A stretch of 64,000 nt of DNA from Kribbella rubisoli (GCF_004217145.1 NZ_SHKR01000011.1:1674001-1738000); one strand, 5' to 3'. Shown: positions 50,994-58,340, numbered from the stretch's first letter. Program-made: numbers and translations. The notes: generated by a model from the sequence alone, not told the origin.

Positions 50994-51410
50994 ATGGCGA
51001 TGCCCCGCAAGATCAAGGTGAGCTTCGATGACGCTTTCCCGTACGGCGCGTACGCGGTCTCGGCCGTGACCGAGGTCAGGGACTTCGACCGCTCGACGAA
51101 GGACCGAGCAGTCTTCGCGACCGACGAAGAGACCGGTCTGCCGATCTGGTCGGTTGATGTCATCGATGGTGACCCCGACGCCCGCAAGGCGGACCGGACG
51201 GTGTCGATCAAGATCCTGTCCAAGGTGCAGCCGGTTCTGCCTGCCCACGCTCCGGGCAGCCCGTTCACTCAGGTGGTGTTCGAGGGCATGACGGCGACTC
51301 CGTACGTGTCGGAGACCGGCAATGGTCGGGCTCGTCTGGCGTGGTCGTTCCGAGCCACTGAGGTCCGGGCTCCGCGCAACTCCGCCGCCGCGAACAAGCC
51401 TGCGGCCTGA
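50994..51410 (+). CDS. Pra-like activator of replication, integration and excision
   Basis: This 138-residue protein opens KIKVSFDDAFPYGAYAVSAVTEVRDFDRS, with later ETGLPIWSVDVIDGD and RARLAWSFRATEVRAP. The pattern matches proteins annotated in Streptomyces elements as activator of replication, integration and excision. It is first in the long rightward operon and lies under the GntR-controlled promoter, so it probably switches the element on. Alternative ATG at 51000. Confidence 0.78.
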   Translation: MAMPRKIKVSFDDAFPYGAYAVSAVTEVRDFDRSTKDRAVFATDEETGLPIWSVDVIDGDPDARKADRTVSIKILSKVQPVLPAHAPGSPFTQVVFEGMTATPYVSETGNGRARLAWSFRATEVRAPRNSAAANKPAA

Positions 51411-51424
51411 GAGCGGTGACCGCG

Positions 51425-51802
51425 ATGCTCAACGAACTCAGCGCGCGCGTGTCGGTCGGAGTACATCTTCGGCCGACCACCGGCCTCAGGGTGGCGAGCT
51501 TTCACCGCGACACCACCGGTTCGCCGTTCGTGTCGATGCAGATCGGAGACGGTGCCGGAGAGGTTGCCGTGATGACTCATCAGCTTGCCGACCTGGACCG
51601 TCTTGGCGACCTGGTCGCAGAGGCTCGGCGGTCGCTGGCCTCGATGCTCGTCGACACCGCCTGGGAGCGGCATGACGACCCAACTGCTGAAGACAACCCA
51701 CTCGACGATGACGACGCGGACGACTTCGAGGACGACGAAAACGACGATCAGGCGTCGAACCCACCCGGCTCACGGCTGCTCCACGCCGAGGGGTGGATCT
51801 GA
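51425..51802 (+). CDS. Element-borne protein with acidic C-terminus
   Basis: The protein has 125 residues from the ATG at 51425; a GTG at 51416 is equally possible. The first 85 residues are compact (VGVHLRPTTGLRVASFHRDT; EVAVMTHQLADLDRLGDLVAEARRSLASM), then comes a run of about 25 mostly Asp/Glu residues. No family is recognised. The acidic tail could mimic DNA. The stop overlaps the next start. Confidence 0.6.
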   Translation: MLNELSARVSVGVHLRPTTGLRVASFHRDTTGSPFVSMQIGDGAGEVAVMTHQLADLDRLGDLVAEARRSLASMLVDTAWERHDDPTAEDNPLDDDDADDFEDDENDDQASNPPGSRLLHAEGWI

Positions 51803-52071
51803 TGCCACTCTTCGCGACGCGGCGTGACTTGGATGTGTGGGCTGACTCGCTGGGGGTCGCCAACGATGACGAGGCGGTCGGGGTTCTCCAGCGGCTGTTG
51901 GGTCGGTTGCTGGATGGGCAGGACCGGGTTCGGTCTGCGGCCCGCGCCGTATCTGGTGCTCCGAGCAAGGACCTGCACAGCGAGCTGAGCAAAGCGTTGG
52001 GCCGGATCGACTTGTCGGTCGTCGCGGTCGAGGACGCCTTGCGCGGCTTCCAGATCCACGAGAGGCGGTGA
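51802..52071 (+). CDS. Small helical protein, paralogue A
   Basis: This 89-residue protein (RRDLDVWADSLGVANDDEAVGVLQRLLGRL ... IHERR) is predicted all-helical. It aligns over its length with the next gene: W, LGV-ND, a leucine-rich helix, AP, and the terminal HER. Function is unknown. The ATG overlaps the previous stop (TGATG), so it is translationally coupled. Confidence 0.6.
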   Translation: MPLFATRRDLDVWADSLGVANDDEAVGVLQRLLGRLLDGQDRVRSAARAVSGAPSKDLHSELSKALGRIDLSVVAVEDALRGFQIHERR

Positions 52072-52076
52072 CACCG

Positions 52077-52352
52077 ATGGCAGTCACTCGGAAGGGTCGG
52101 CTCCTGGTCGCCTGGGCCAAGGCGCTCGGTGTCGACAACGACCTAGACGCGATCGTCGAACTACACCGGCTGATGAACCAGCTCGACGACGCCAGATCCG
52201 TTCTCCAGAAGGCCAACGCGCTTCTCGTGAACGCACCCGACCCCGACGCGGCACGCGGCTGTGTCCTCGCGATGGGGTCCCTGCAGCGGGCAGGCGCCCA
52301 ACTGCTGACGGTTGAACGGCGATTCCACAAACACGAACGAGGACGGGGCTGA
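52077..52352 (+). CDS. Small helical protein, paralogue B
   Basis: The protein has 91 residues from the ATG at 52077; a GTG at 52068 would overlap the previous stop. LVAWAKALGVDNDLDAIVELHRLMNQL and KHERGRG match the preceding gene, marking a diverged tandem duplication. The spot between the activator and the translocase is where spread-type genes sit in related elements, but no membrane helix is present. Confidence 0.6.
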   Translation: MAVTRKGRLLVAWAKALGVDNDLDAIVELHRLMNQLDDARSVLQKANALLVNAPDPDAARGCVLAMGSLQRAGAQLLTVERRFHKHERGRG

Positions 52353-52359
52353 TGAACCC

Positions 52360-53784
52360 ATGGTTACCAAACTGGCTCAAGTACTGGGGCGGCTGGTTAA
52401 GACCCTCGCGTACCTGGTGTTCGCGCTGCTGCGCCGTCCGGGGCTGACCGGTCCCCTCCTGGTCGCGGCTGTGCTGGCCGTGCAGGTGTCGCGGTGGGGC
52501 TGGCTCGTCCGCGTCTGCGTCCTAGTCTTGGTTTTGGCCGGCGGATTTGCCTGGCGGCTCAAGCACCGCTCGTCGTTCAACCGGCTGGTGTGGATCCCGG
52601 CCGTGCAGTGGTACCGCCGCTGGATCCGCTACGGCCTGGCCTGGCGGTTCTGGATGGGGCGCTGTGGCCTCGGGATCACCGACGAGACCACCGGCCGAGT
52701 AATGCGTCCCCGCATCGTGAAACTGCGCTACACCCCCAGCGTCGACCGGCTCCTCGTACAGCTCCCGGTCGGGCTCACCAGCAAGGAACTCGACGACAAA
52801 CGAACCCACCTGGCCGAGTCGATGCGCGCCCTCGACGCCCGGACACGCAAGGACCGTCCCGGCCGGGTCTGGCTGGATCTGGAGATGCGCAATCCCTTGC
52901 AGGCAACGATTCCCGCCATCCCGATCGTCGAGTCACTCGACCCGGCGATCCTCGATGGACTGGTGATCGGGTACGCCGACGACGGCACCCCGTGGCGGCT
53001 GCGGGTCCGTGGCTCGCACGTCTTCATCGCTGGCGCGACCGGCTCGGGCAAAGGCTCGATCATCTGGTCGACGCTGCGGGCACTGGCACCGTTCATCCGG
53101 GCCGGGCTGGTCGAGATCTGGGCCGTCGACCCCAAGGGCGGGATGGAACTGGAGTTCGGCAAGGACCTGTTCACCCGCTACGAACGCGACGACTACCAAG
53201 CCATGGTGGCACTCCTCGAAGACGCCGCGACTGACATGGACGAGCGGTGCAGGCGTCTCCGCGGAACGACCCGGACGTTCAATCCGACCACCGCGACACC
53301 GCTGGTGATGGTGGTCGTCGACGAGCTGGCGACCCTCACCGCCTTGCAGCCTGACCGGCGTCTCCAGGGCCGCGCTGAAAACGCGCTCGGTCTCCTGCTG
53401 ACCAAGGGCCGCGCGCCGGGCTTCCACGTCCTGGCCGCCGTCCAAGACGTCACCAAGCGCGTCTGTGAGTGGCGCGACCTGTTCCCCGACAAGATCGCGC
53501 TCCGGCTCGGTAAGGCGACCGAGGTCGACATGGTGCTCGGTGACGACGCCTGGGACAACGGCGCGCTCTGCGACTCGATCCCCCGATCCCTGCCCGGCAT
53601 CGGCTACGTCCTGATGGAAGGCCAAGCCCACGCGACCCGAGTGCGCGCCGCCTACGTCACCGACGACGAGATCCGCGCCATGGCCCGCGACTACCGGCCG
53701 CGCCGCGTCCTCCACTCGATCGATGCCCCCGGCAACACGACCCAGAACCCGACCGACGACCCCGAGACGGGAGAGGCAGCATGA
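52360..53784 (+). CDS. FtsK/SpoIIIE-type conjugative translocase (TraB/TraSA)
   Basis: The protein has 474 residues from the ATG at 52360. Two N-terminal membrane helices (about 33-65), then an FtsK-like motor with Walker A GATGSGKGS (225-233) and Walker B LVMVVVDEL (315-323). It should pump double-stranded element DNA between mycelial cells, the single-protein transfer typical of actinomycete plasmids. The C-terminal winged-helix part that reads clt repeats is short here. It overlaps the WhiB gene by 4 bp. Confidence 0.9.
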   Translation: MVTKLAQVLGRLVKTLAYLVFALLRRPGLTGPLLVAAVLAVQVSRWGWLVRVCVLVLVLAGGFAWRLKHRSSFNRLVWIPAVQWYRRWIRYGLAWRFWMGRCGLGITDETTGRVMRPRIVKLRYTPSVDRLLVQLPVGLTSKELDDKRTHLAESMRALDARTRKDRPGRVWLDLEMRNPLQATIPAIPIVESLDPAILDGLVIGYADDGTPWRLRVRGSHVFIAGATGSGKGSIIWSTLRALAPFIRAGLVEIWAVDPKGGMELEFGKDLFTRYERDDYQAMVALLEDAATDMDERCRRLRGTTRTFNPTTATPLVMVVVDELATLTALQPDRRLQGRAENALGLLLTKGRAPGFHVLAAVQDVTKRVCEWRDLFPDKIALRLGKATEVDMVLGDDAWDNGALCDSIPRSLPGIGYVLMEGQAHATRVRAAYVTDDEIRAMARDYRPRRVLHSIDAPGNTTQNPTDDPETGEAA

Positions 53785-54164
53785 AGGTCCACGAGATTCC
53801 TGGCCAGCTCGAACTCGTCTTCGAGACCCCAACCCTGACCCTCGACCAGCGAGCCGAGATCAGTGCCTACATCGTCTCCGGCTGGCAGGGCATGGGCGAA
53901 TGCCGCTCGGTGGCTGACGACTCCTGTTTCCCCGAACCCGGCCAAGCCACCTCCGCCGCTGTCGATCGGTGCGGGTTCTGCCCGGTCCGCCGTTCCTGCC
54001 TCGCATCCGCGCTGGCCAACGATGAGGAGTTCGGTGTCTGGGGTGGCACGACCGAGGTTCAGCGCGACGTGATTCGCACCGACATCGCTGCCGGTGTCCC
54101 GATCGTCGACGCGCTCGACCGGTCCACGCTCCTCCCAGAACTGCTGTGGAGGCAGGCCTCATGA
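53781..54164 (+). CDS. WhiB-family protein of the element
   Basis: This 127-residue protein has an iron-sulphur cysteine set C49/C64/C67/C73 (with an extra C41) in SCFPEPG and DRCGFCPVRRSC, and the WhiB turn GVWGGTT at 85-91. WhiB proteins bind sigma region 4 and act as redox-sensitive regulators; element-borne copies may tie transfer to host state. It is coupled on both sides by 4-bp overlaps. Confidence 0.86.
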   Translation: MKVHEIPGQLELVFETPTLTLDQRAEISAYIVSGWQGMGECRSVADDSCFPEPGQATSAAVDRCGFCPVRRSCLASALANDEEFGVWGGTTEVQRDVIRTDIAAGVPIVDALDRSTLLPELLWRQAS

Positions 54165-54361
54165 CCGTCCGACTCCGCGTCTCCGGCGACCCCGACGAGA
54201 TCGAGATCATGCTCAAGGTCCTGGGCGTGGTGTTCGACCTGTCCGGCACCGGCCGCATGTACCCGAACAGCGGCTCGGCGGGCGTCCGCGTCTACCTCCT
54301 AGCGCGGATCCCGTGGGCCGGTGAACGAGACCACCCGCGCCGAGGAGATGGTCCCCAATGA
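54161..54361 (+). CDS. Small element-borne protein
   Basis: This 66-residue protein (MTVRLRVSGDPDEIEIMLKV... GVRVYLLAR) has an alternating beta/helix pattern such as a small ferredoxin-like fold. Similar short proteins sit before repSA in related elements, but I know no function. It is coupled by ATGA overlaps to the WhiB gene and to repSA. Confidence 0.6.
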   Translation: MTVRLRVSGDPDEIEIMLKVLGVVFDLSGTGRMYPNSGSAGVRVYLLARIPWAGERDHPRRGDGPQ

Positions 54362-55908
54362 TCTCTACCCTCGGCCAGATCGCTCCGGACGTACTGCATG
54401 AGCTTGCCGTCCGCAACGGCGTCTGCGTCCGCCCGGTGCTGTCCCGGATGACCGACACGACGACCGGTGAACAGTCCGTCGTACCGATCCCCTGCGGCTC
54501 TACGCAACACCGTCAGTGCCCTCCGTGCGCTGACCGGGCTCGCAAGCTCCGCATGCAGCAATGCCGCGAGGGCTGGCACCGCGACGACGAGATCGCCACC
54601 GACGAGGACCAGGTCAACGAGCTCGGGGACGCCACGGATGACGACGAGGACCAGGTCGACGACGAACCAGCGCGCCGCATCCGATCCACCCGTCGCCGCC
54701 AGGACGCCCCCGACCTACCTCGGGTCCCGATGGAGAACCGCACCGTTGGCACGACCTTCACCGGCTCCAACGGCCAGACCTACCGGCCGTCGATGTTCCT
54801 CACTCTCACGCTCCCGTCGTACGGCAAGGTCGGGCCTGACGGCACACCGGCTGACTCGGAGTCGTACGACTACCACCAGGCCGCGATGGACGCGCTGCAC
54901 TTCCCCAAGATCGTCGACCGGTTCTGGCAGAACCTACGCCGCTGCGCCGGGTACAAAGTCCAGTACTTCGCCACCGTCGAAGCACAACGCCGCCTCGCCC
55001 CACACCTGCACGCCGCCGTTCGGGGCGTCATCCCCCGCCAGACCGTCAAGGACGTTGCCGCCGCCACCTACCACCAACTGTGGTGGCCGCAATGCTCCCG
55101 GCCGGTCTACGTCGGCGACGAGCTGCCCCGGTGGGACGAGCTAGCCGGCCGATTTCTCGACCCGGTCAACGGTGCTCCCCTGCCCACCTGGGACGAAGCC
55201 TTGGACGCCATCGGCGACGACCCGGCCGCTGTTCCCGCGCACGTGGTCAAGCTCGGGACCCAGCTCGACTACCAAGGCATCCTCGGCACCGCTGACGACA
55301 AGGTCGGCAAAGCGATCGGCTACCTCACCAAGTACCTCGCCAAGTCCATCGCCGACACCTACGGCGACGACGACGAGATCACCACCCCACAAGCGATCCA
55401 CCTCGACCGCTTGCATCGCGAGGTCCGCTGGCTGCCCTGCTCGCCGAGCTGCTCGAACTGGCTCCGGTTCGGCGTACAGCCCCACGGCGCGGAAGCTGGC
55501 ATGCGGCCCGGCTGGTGCCCCTCAAAGGCCCACGACCGGCATCACCTGGGGCTCGGTGGCCGCCGCGTCCTGGTATCGCGCCAGTGGACCGGCAAGACCC
55601 TGTCAGACCACCGCGCCGACCGCGCCGAGGTCGTCCGTCAAACCCTGGCCGCTGCCGGTGTCGACATGCACGACACCAACCGCTACGCCACTACCGAATC
55701 CCTCGAGGACGGCACAGCCCGCTTCATCTGGGAACCCGTCGACCGGAACAACGACGACGACCTACCCACCTGGCACGGACTGATGACCCGAGGCATCAAC
55801 GAACGGATCCGCTGGCGAACCGACTACGAGCAAGCCAAACGCGCCGGACCCAACCCCGGCGACACCAGTTCGGCAACCGACCACGACCCCGCCACCACGG
55901 CGGCATGA
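54358..55908 (+). CDS. repSA: Rolling-circle replication initiator RepSA
   Basis: This 516-residue protein has CxxC-type residues (PCGSTQHRQCPPC, 46-57), an acidic insert (about 80-105), the HUH motif in APHLHAAVRG (H216, H218), and the catalytic tyrosine region GYLTKYLAKS (Y322, Y326). It nicks the element's origin and starts rolling-circle copying after excision. The order repSA-xis-int is that of pSAM2. The Asp/Glu insert near residue 90 is unusual. Confidence 0.9.
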   Translation: MISTLGQIAPDVLHELAVRNGVCVRPVLSRMTDTTTGEQSVVPIPCGSTQHRQCPPCADRARKLRMQQCREGWHRDDEIATDEDQVNELGDATDDDEDQVDDEPARRIRSTRRRQDAPDLPRVPMENRTVGTTFTGSNGQTYRPSMFLTLTLPSYGKVGPDGTPADSESYDYHQAAMDALHFPKIVDRFWQNLRRCAGYKVQYFATVEAQRRLAPHLHAAVRGVIPRQTVKDVAAATYHQLWWPQCSRPVYVGDELPRWDELAGRFLDPVNGAPLPTWDEALDAIGDDPAAVPAHVVKLGTQLDYQGILGTADDKVGKAIGYLTKYLAKSIADTYGDDDEITTPQAIHLDRLHREVRWLPCSPSCSNWLRFGVQPHGAEAGMRPGWCPSKAHDRHHLGLGGRRVLVSRQWTGKTLSDHRADRAEVVRQTLAAAGVDMHDTNRYATTESLEDGTARFIWEPVDRNNDDDLPTWHGLMTRGINERIRWRTDYEQAKRAGPNPGDTSSATDHDPATTAA

Positions 55909-55925
55909 CACGAGGGGATACGACG

Positions 55926-56108
55926 ATGAACGACGGAAAGCTGCTGTACCGAGTCGCTGAGGTTGCTCCGATGCTGAGCCTCAGCCGGGCCAAGGTTTTC
56001 CAATTGATCAAGTCCGGCGCCCTGATCTCAGTGAAGGTCGACGGCTCGCGGCTGATCAAGGCGGACGACCTACGAGCCTACGTGTCTGCCCTCGGAGAGG
56101 CCGCCTGA
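55926..56108 (+). CDS. xis: Excisionase (MerR-like HTH, AlpA/Xis type)
   Basis: This 60-residue protein (LYRVAEVAPMLSLSRAKVFQLIKSG...SRLIKADDLRAYV) is a winged HTH of the excisionase family. It bends DNA at the att sites to favour excision by Int. GAGGGG precedes the ATG. The stop overlaps the int start (TGATG), as in many related elements. Confidence 0.9.
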   Translation: MNDGKLLYRVAEVAPMLSLSRAKVFQLIKSGALISVKVDGSRLIKADDLRAYVSALGEAA

Positions 56109-57349
56109 TGGCCAAGTTGAAGGACGGCGTGATGAAGCGCGGCAAGACCTGGTCGTATGTGATCCGCGTCGTCGACCCAGCGACCGGGCTCAGCAAGCCC
56201 AAATGGGTGGGTGGGTTCGCCACCGAGGACGACGCGAAGGAAGCCCGAGACGAGGCACGTCGGGCAGCACGCAGGGGCGAGTACGTGGATCGGAAGGCGA
56301 TCACCGTTACCGAGTACCTCGGTGACTGGATCGACGCGCACACGATCGAGATCAAGCCCAAGACAGCGGACACCTACCGCTATCTCGTTCGGCAGTACGT
56401 CGATCCGCACATCGGCAAGATGCGGCTCCAGGCGGTCCGACCAACGACCCTCACCAGCCTCTACATCAAACTGATGAACGGCGGCGGGAAGAACGGCAGC
56501 AAGTTGTCTCGGGCAACGGTCGACTACGTGCACGCCATCCTGAGGAAGGCATTCAACGACGCCGTCCGATTTGAGCAGCTCCTATCGACCAATCCGGCTG
56601 AGCGGGCTAAGAGACCACGGCGTGAGGCTCGGGGGATCACCGAGGTCTGGACGGCCGACCAACTGCGCCTATTCCTCGGCCTAGTCAGTTCTCATCGCCT
56701 GGCAGCCTTCTACCGTCTCGCTGCCTATACCGGAGCACGTCGGGGCGAGTTGCTCAACCTCCGGTGGGCCGATGTTGACTGGAAGGCACCGGCTGTTCGC
56801 ATCCGTGGGTCGGTCGGCGTCGTGGCTGGCGAGCGGGTGGAAGGATCGACCAAGGGCGGCCGCGAGCGAGTGGTCAGTCTCGACGCTGGGACCATCGATG
56901 CGCTGAAGGCCCACCGCAAGCTGCAAGCTGCTGATCAGCTCGTCGTGGGCGAGGCGTGGACAGACACCGGGCACATCTTCACAACCGGCCTCGGCCAACC
57001 GATCTACCCAGACACGGTCACCCAGCTATTCGGCAAAGTGTTGCGTGCGTACAACGAGCCTGAGGACCCGGCAGATCGTCCGGCCAAGCCGCTGCCACAC
57101 GCTCGGCTGCACGATCTGCGCCACGTCCACGCGACGATGCTGCTCCTGGCCGGGGTGCCGGTTCATGTGGTCGCGGAACGGCTCGGGCACGCTGACCCGT
57201 CCATCACCCTGCGTGTCTACGCTCACGTGATCCGGAAGAACGCGGCCGGGGTCGCTGACATCTTTGCGACGGCCGCTGACGTCGAAGACACGGGCTCGGA
57301 TGACGATGAGGGAGACGAGCCAGAGGCGGGAGTGCTGGTGCCGTGTTAG
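56108..57349 (+). CDS. int: Tyrosine-type site-specific integrase
   Basis: This 413-residue protein has an N-terminal arm-binding region (1-60), a core-binding SAM-like domain (65-165) and the catalytic domain with R211 (TGARRGELLNLRW), K249 region, H335-x2-R338 (LHDLRH), H361 and nucleophile Y371 (LRVYAHV). It recombines the tRNA-Thr attachment sites. The stop codon lies within the first right arm-type repeat, 77 bp from attR. Confidence 0.93.
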   Translation: MAKLKDGVMKRGKTWSYVIRVVDPATGLSKPKWVGGFATEDDAKEARDEARRAARRGEYVDRKAITVTEYLGDWIDAHTIEIKPKTADTYRYLVRQYVDPHIGKMRLQAVRPTTLTSLYIKLMNGGGKNGSKLSRATVDYVHAILRKAFNDAVRFEQLLSTNPAERAKRPRREARGITEVWTADQLRLFLGLVSSHRLAAFYRLAAYTGARRGELLNLRWADVDWKAPAVRIRGSVGVVAGERVEGSTKGGRERVVSLDAGTIDALKAHRKLQAADQLVVGEAWTDTGHIFTTGLGQPIYPDTVTQLFGKVLRAYNEPEDPADRPAKPLPHARLHDLRHVHATMLLLAGVPVHVVAERLGHADPSITLRVYAHVIRKNAAGVADIFATAADVEDTGSDDDEGDEPEAGVLVPC

Positions 57350-57364
57350 CAGATCTGTTAGCAA
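57345..57364 (+). repeat. Right paired GTTAGCAR repeats (arm-type sites)
   Basis: GTTAGCAG (57345-57352) and GTTAGCAA (57357-57364), a 12-bp period as at the left end. The integrase TAG stop is inside the first copy. Confidence 0.6.
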
Positions 57365-57385
57365 GGTCCGGCCCCGGACATATGG

Positions 57386-57418
57386 AACCCCAGGTCATGT
57401 ACCACGTGACCTGGGGTT
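57386..57418. terminator. Terminator between int and tRNA-Thr
   Basis: AACCCCAGGTCA (57386-57397) and TGACCTGGGGTT (57407-57418) form a perfect 12-bp stem with a 9-nt loop. It serves the leftward tRNA and possibly the rightward int. The element brings its own copy, replacing the one displaced to 48057-48093. Confidence 0.75.
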
Positions 57419-57425
57419 TCTCTGT

Positions 57426-57469
57426 GAGCCGCCTGTCGGAATCGAACCGACGACCTTCTCATTACGAGT
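57426..57469 (-). repeat. attR: 44-bp repeat within tRNA-Thr
   Basis: Identical to 48101-48144. It spans the tRNA from the discriminator side through the anticodon loop, so integration restored a whole tRNA. Crossover is likely in the anticodon loop or stem, as for related integrases. Confidence 0.9.
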
Positions 57470-57499
57470 GAGACGCTCTGCCGACTGAGCTAAGGCGGC
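57427..57499 (-). tRNA. tRNA-Thr(CGT)
   Basis: The 73 nt fold as a standard cloverleaf: acceptor GCCGCCT/AGGCGGC with discriminator T, D arm with AGCTCAGTCGGCAGAGC, anticodon loop CTCGTAA (anticodon CGT), T arm GTCGG-TTCGATT-CCGAC. CCA is not encoded. It is the integration site; its 3' half is supplied by the element. Confidence 0.93.
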
Positions 57500-57514
57500 G
57501 GGTGCCGAGGCAAG

Positions 57515-57520
57515 AGTGTA
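57515..57520 (-). promoter_or_regulatory. -10 element of tRNA-Thr
   Basis: TACACT on the minus strand about 15 bp before the tRNA 5' end; the -35 is not clear. The stretch 57521-57677 shows no gene. Confidence 0.4.
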
Positions 57521-57677
57521 GCGGGAGTCGGGGGGTGATTCCGAATCGGTTCGCCGGCGGAGGGGTGGGGCTGTGGGCTGGATCACCCGGGGCGGGCGGA
57601 CCAGGGAACCGGCGGGGGTCGGCGCACGTCGGACGGGCGAGGAATTGACCGGTGGAATAAATGATGCGGGAAATGCG

Positions 57678-57707
57678 TTGACTGGGCCGAGTGGGATGCG
57701 ACAGACT
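57678..57707 (+). promoter_or_regulatory. Candidate promoter at the head of the tRNA array
   Basis: TTGACT (57678-57683) and CAGACT (57702-57707) are 18 bp apart, 35 bp before the small ORF start. The -35 is strong, the -10 modest. Confidence 0.4.
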
Positions 57708-57741
57708 ATTTCCCGCAAGGACCAGACCCTGAGGAGACATC

Positions 57742-57888
57742 GTGTACGGCGCAAGCACCCTGACAAAAGCCTGGCGGCCCGGCCGCATGGTTTTGTCGGC
57801 ATGCCTGCGACCGGTTAGCGACAACGCCTTCGACTACCACCAGCTCAGCATTGAGCGGAGCCCGCGTGTGGGCGGTTCGCCTGGGTGA
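57742..57888 (+). CDS. 48-residue protein or leader ORF before the tRNA array
   Basis: GTG at 57742 with GAGGAG 6 nt upstream, TGA at 57888. The product runs MYGASTLTKAWRPGRMVLSA, then SDNAFDYHQLSIERS and a short Gly/Pro end. No family is recognised. It has its own promoter-like elements and is followed 24 bp later by an intrinsic terminator, after which the tRNAs begin. That layout would suit a leader that controls read-through, or simply a small stand-alone gene. Confidence 0.5.
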   Translation: MYGASTLTKAWRPGRMVLSACLRPVSDNAFDYHQLSIERSPRVGGSPG

Positions 57889-57911
57889 TCTCCGAGTGAG
57901 GAGAGCTCCAG

Positions 57912-57956
57912 GAGCCGTCTGAGCCGGGTACCGGCAGCAGGCGGCTCTTTTCTTTT
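57912..57956 (+). terminator. Intrinsic terminator with T-tract before the tRNA array
   Basis: GAGCCG (57912-57917) pairs with CGGCTC (57942-57947), with an inner GCCGG/CCGGC stem, followed by TTTTCTTTT. It is the only classic T-tract terminator noticed in the window. Confidence 0.8.
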
Positions 57957-57975
57957 GCCCGAACTTCGGGTCATC

Positions 57976-58044
57976 GCCGATGTGCAATGGTTGCGGACCG
58001 GATTCCAAAACCGCGTCATGAGGGTTCGATTCCCTCCATCGGTG
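57976..58044 (+). tRNA. tRNA-Trp(CCA)-like, degenerate
   Basis: Acceptor GCCGATG/CATCGGT (one G-T pair) and T arm GAGGG-TTCGATT-CCCTC are sound. The D arm is reduced (CAA-TGG-TTG). The anticodon stem is bulged (GACCGG with CCG-c-GTC) and holds ATTCCAAAA, i.e. anticodon CCA. At 69 nt it may be a decayed or specialised tRNA. Confidence 0.5.
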
Positions 58045-58099
58045 CTTTCCGGTATTCACGAATACCGGCACGACCAATTGACAATTGCACAGCAATTTA

Positions 58100-58172
58100 C
58101 CAGCTGTAGGCCAGCGGCGAGGCCACCTCATTTGGGTTGAGGAGATCGGGGGTTCGAGTCCTCCCAGCTGGA
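58100..58172 (+). tRNA. tRNA-Pro(TGG)
   Basis: The 73 nt form a complete cloverleaf: acceptor CCAGCTG/CAGCTGG, discriminator A, D stem GGCC/GGCC with GG in the loop, anticodon stem CCTCA/TGAGG with loop TTTGGGT (anticodon TGG), T arm GGGGG-TTCGAGT-CCTCC. C1-G72 and A73 agree with proline identity. The D-loop and stem sequences differ from usual bacterial tRNA-Pro. Confidence 0.8.
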
Positions 58173-58175
58173 CCC

Positions 58176-58263
58176 GGCGCCCGCAGGATGCTTGCTACCG
58201 GCCGAGCGGGCGCCACAGACGTGCCCTGCGACGGAAATCCGCAGTACATCCGGCGCAGGGCAC
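58176..58263 (+). ncRNA. Two tight hairpins between tRNAs
   Basis: GGCGCCCGC/GCGGGCGCC (58176-58184 with 58206-58214) and GTGCCCTGCG/CGCAGGGCAC (58221-58230 with 58254-58263) are perfect stems with 21- and 23-nt interiors. Each resembles an acceptor stem closing a tRNA that has lost its arms; they may also guide processing. Their nature is unknown. Confidence 0.5.
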
Positions 58264-58266
58264 TGA

Positions 58267-58340
58267 ACGCCCGTGGCTCAACTGGAGAGAGCACCGGCCT
58301 ACGAAGCCGGGGGGTGCAGGTTCGAATCCTGCCGGGCGTG
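58267..58340 (+). tRNA. tRNA-Arg(ACG)
   Basis: 74 nt: acceptor ACGCCCG/CGGGCGT, discriminator G, D stem GCTC/GAGC with A20-type loop AACTGGAGA, anticodon stem CCGGC/GCCGG with loop CTACGAA (anticodon ACG, normally edited to inosine), T arm GCAGG-TTCGAAT-CCTGC. All stems are perfect. Confidence 0.88.

Larger units (their letters stand above)
48145..57469. mobile_element. Integrative and conjugative element of AICE type in tRNA-Thr(CGT)
   Basis: About 9.3 kb is bounded by 44-bp direct repeats. It carries, in order, a membrane protein, a large palindrome, GNAT, GntR, Pra-like activator, three small proteins, TraB/FtsK translocase, WhiB, a small protein, RepSA, Xis and Int. This is the modular plan of pSAM2-type elements: excision, rolling-circle replication and double-strand DNA transfer by one translocase. 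All core genes are full length, so the element may be active. No NUDIX gene or recognisable Spd spread proteins are present. Confidence 0.9.
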
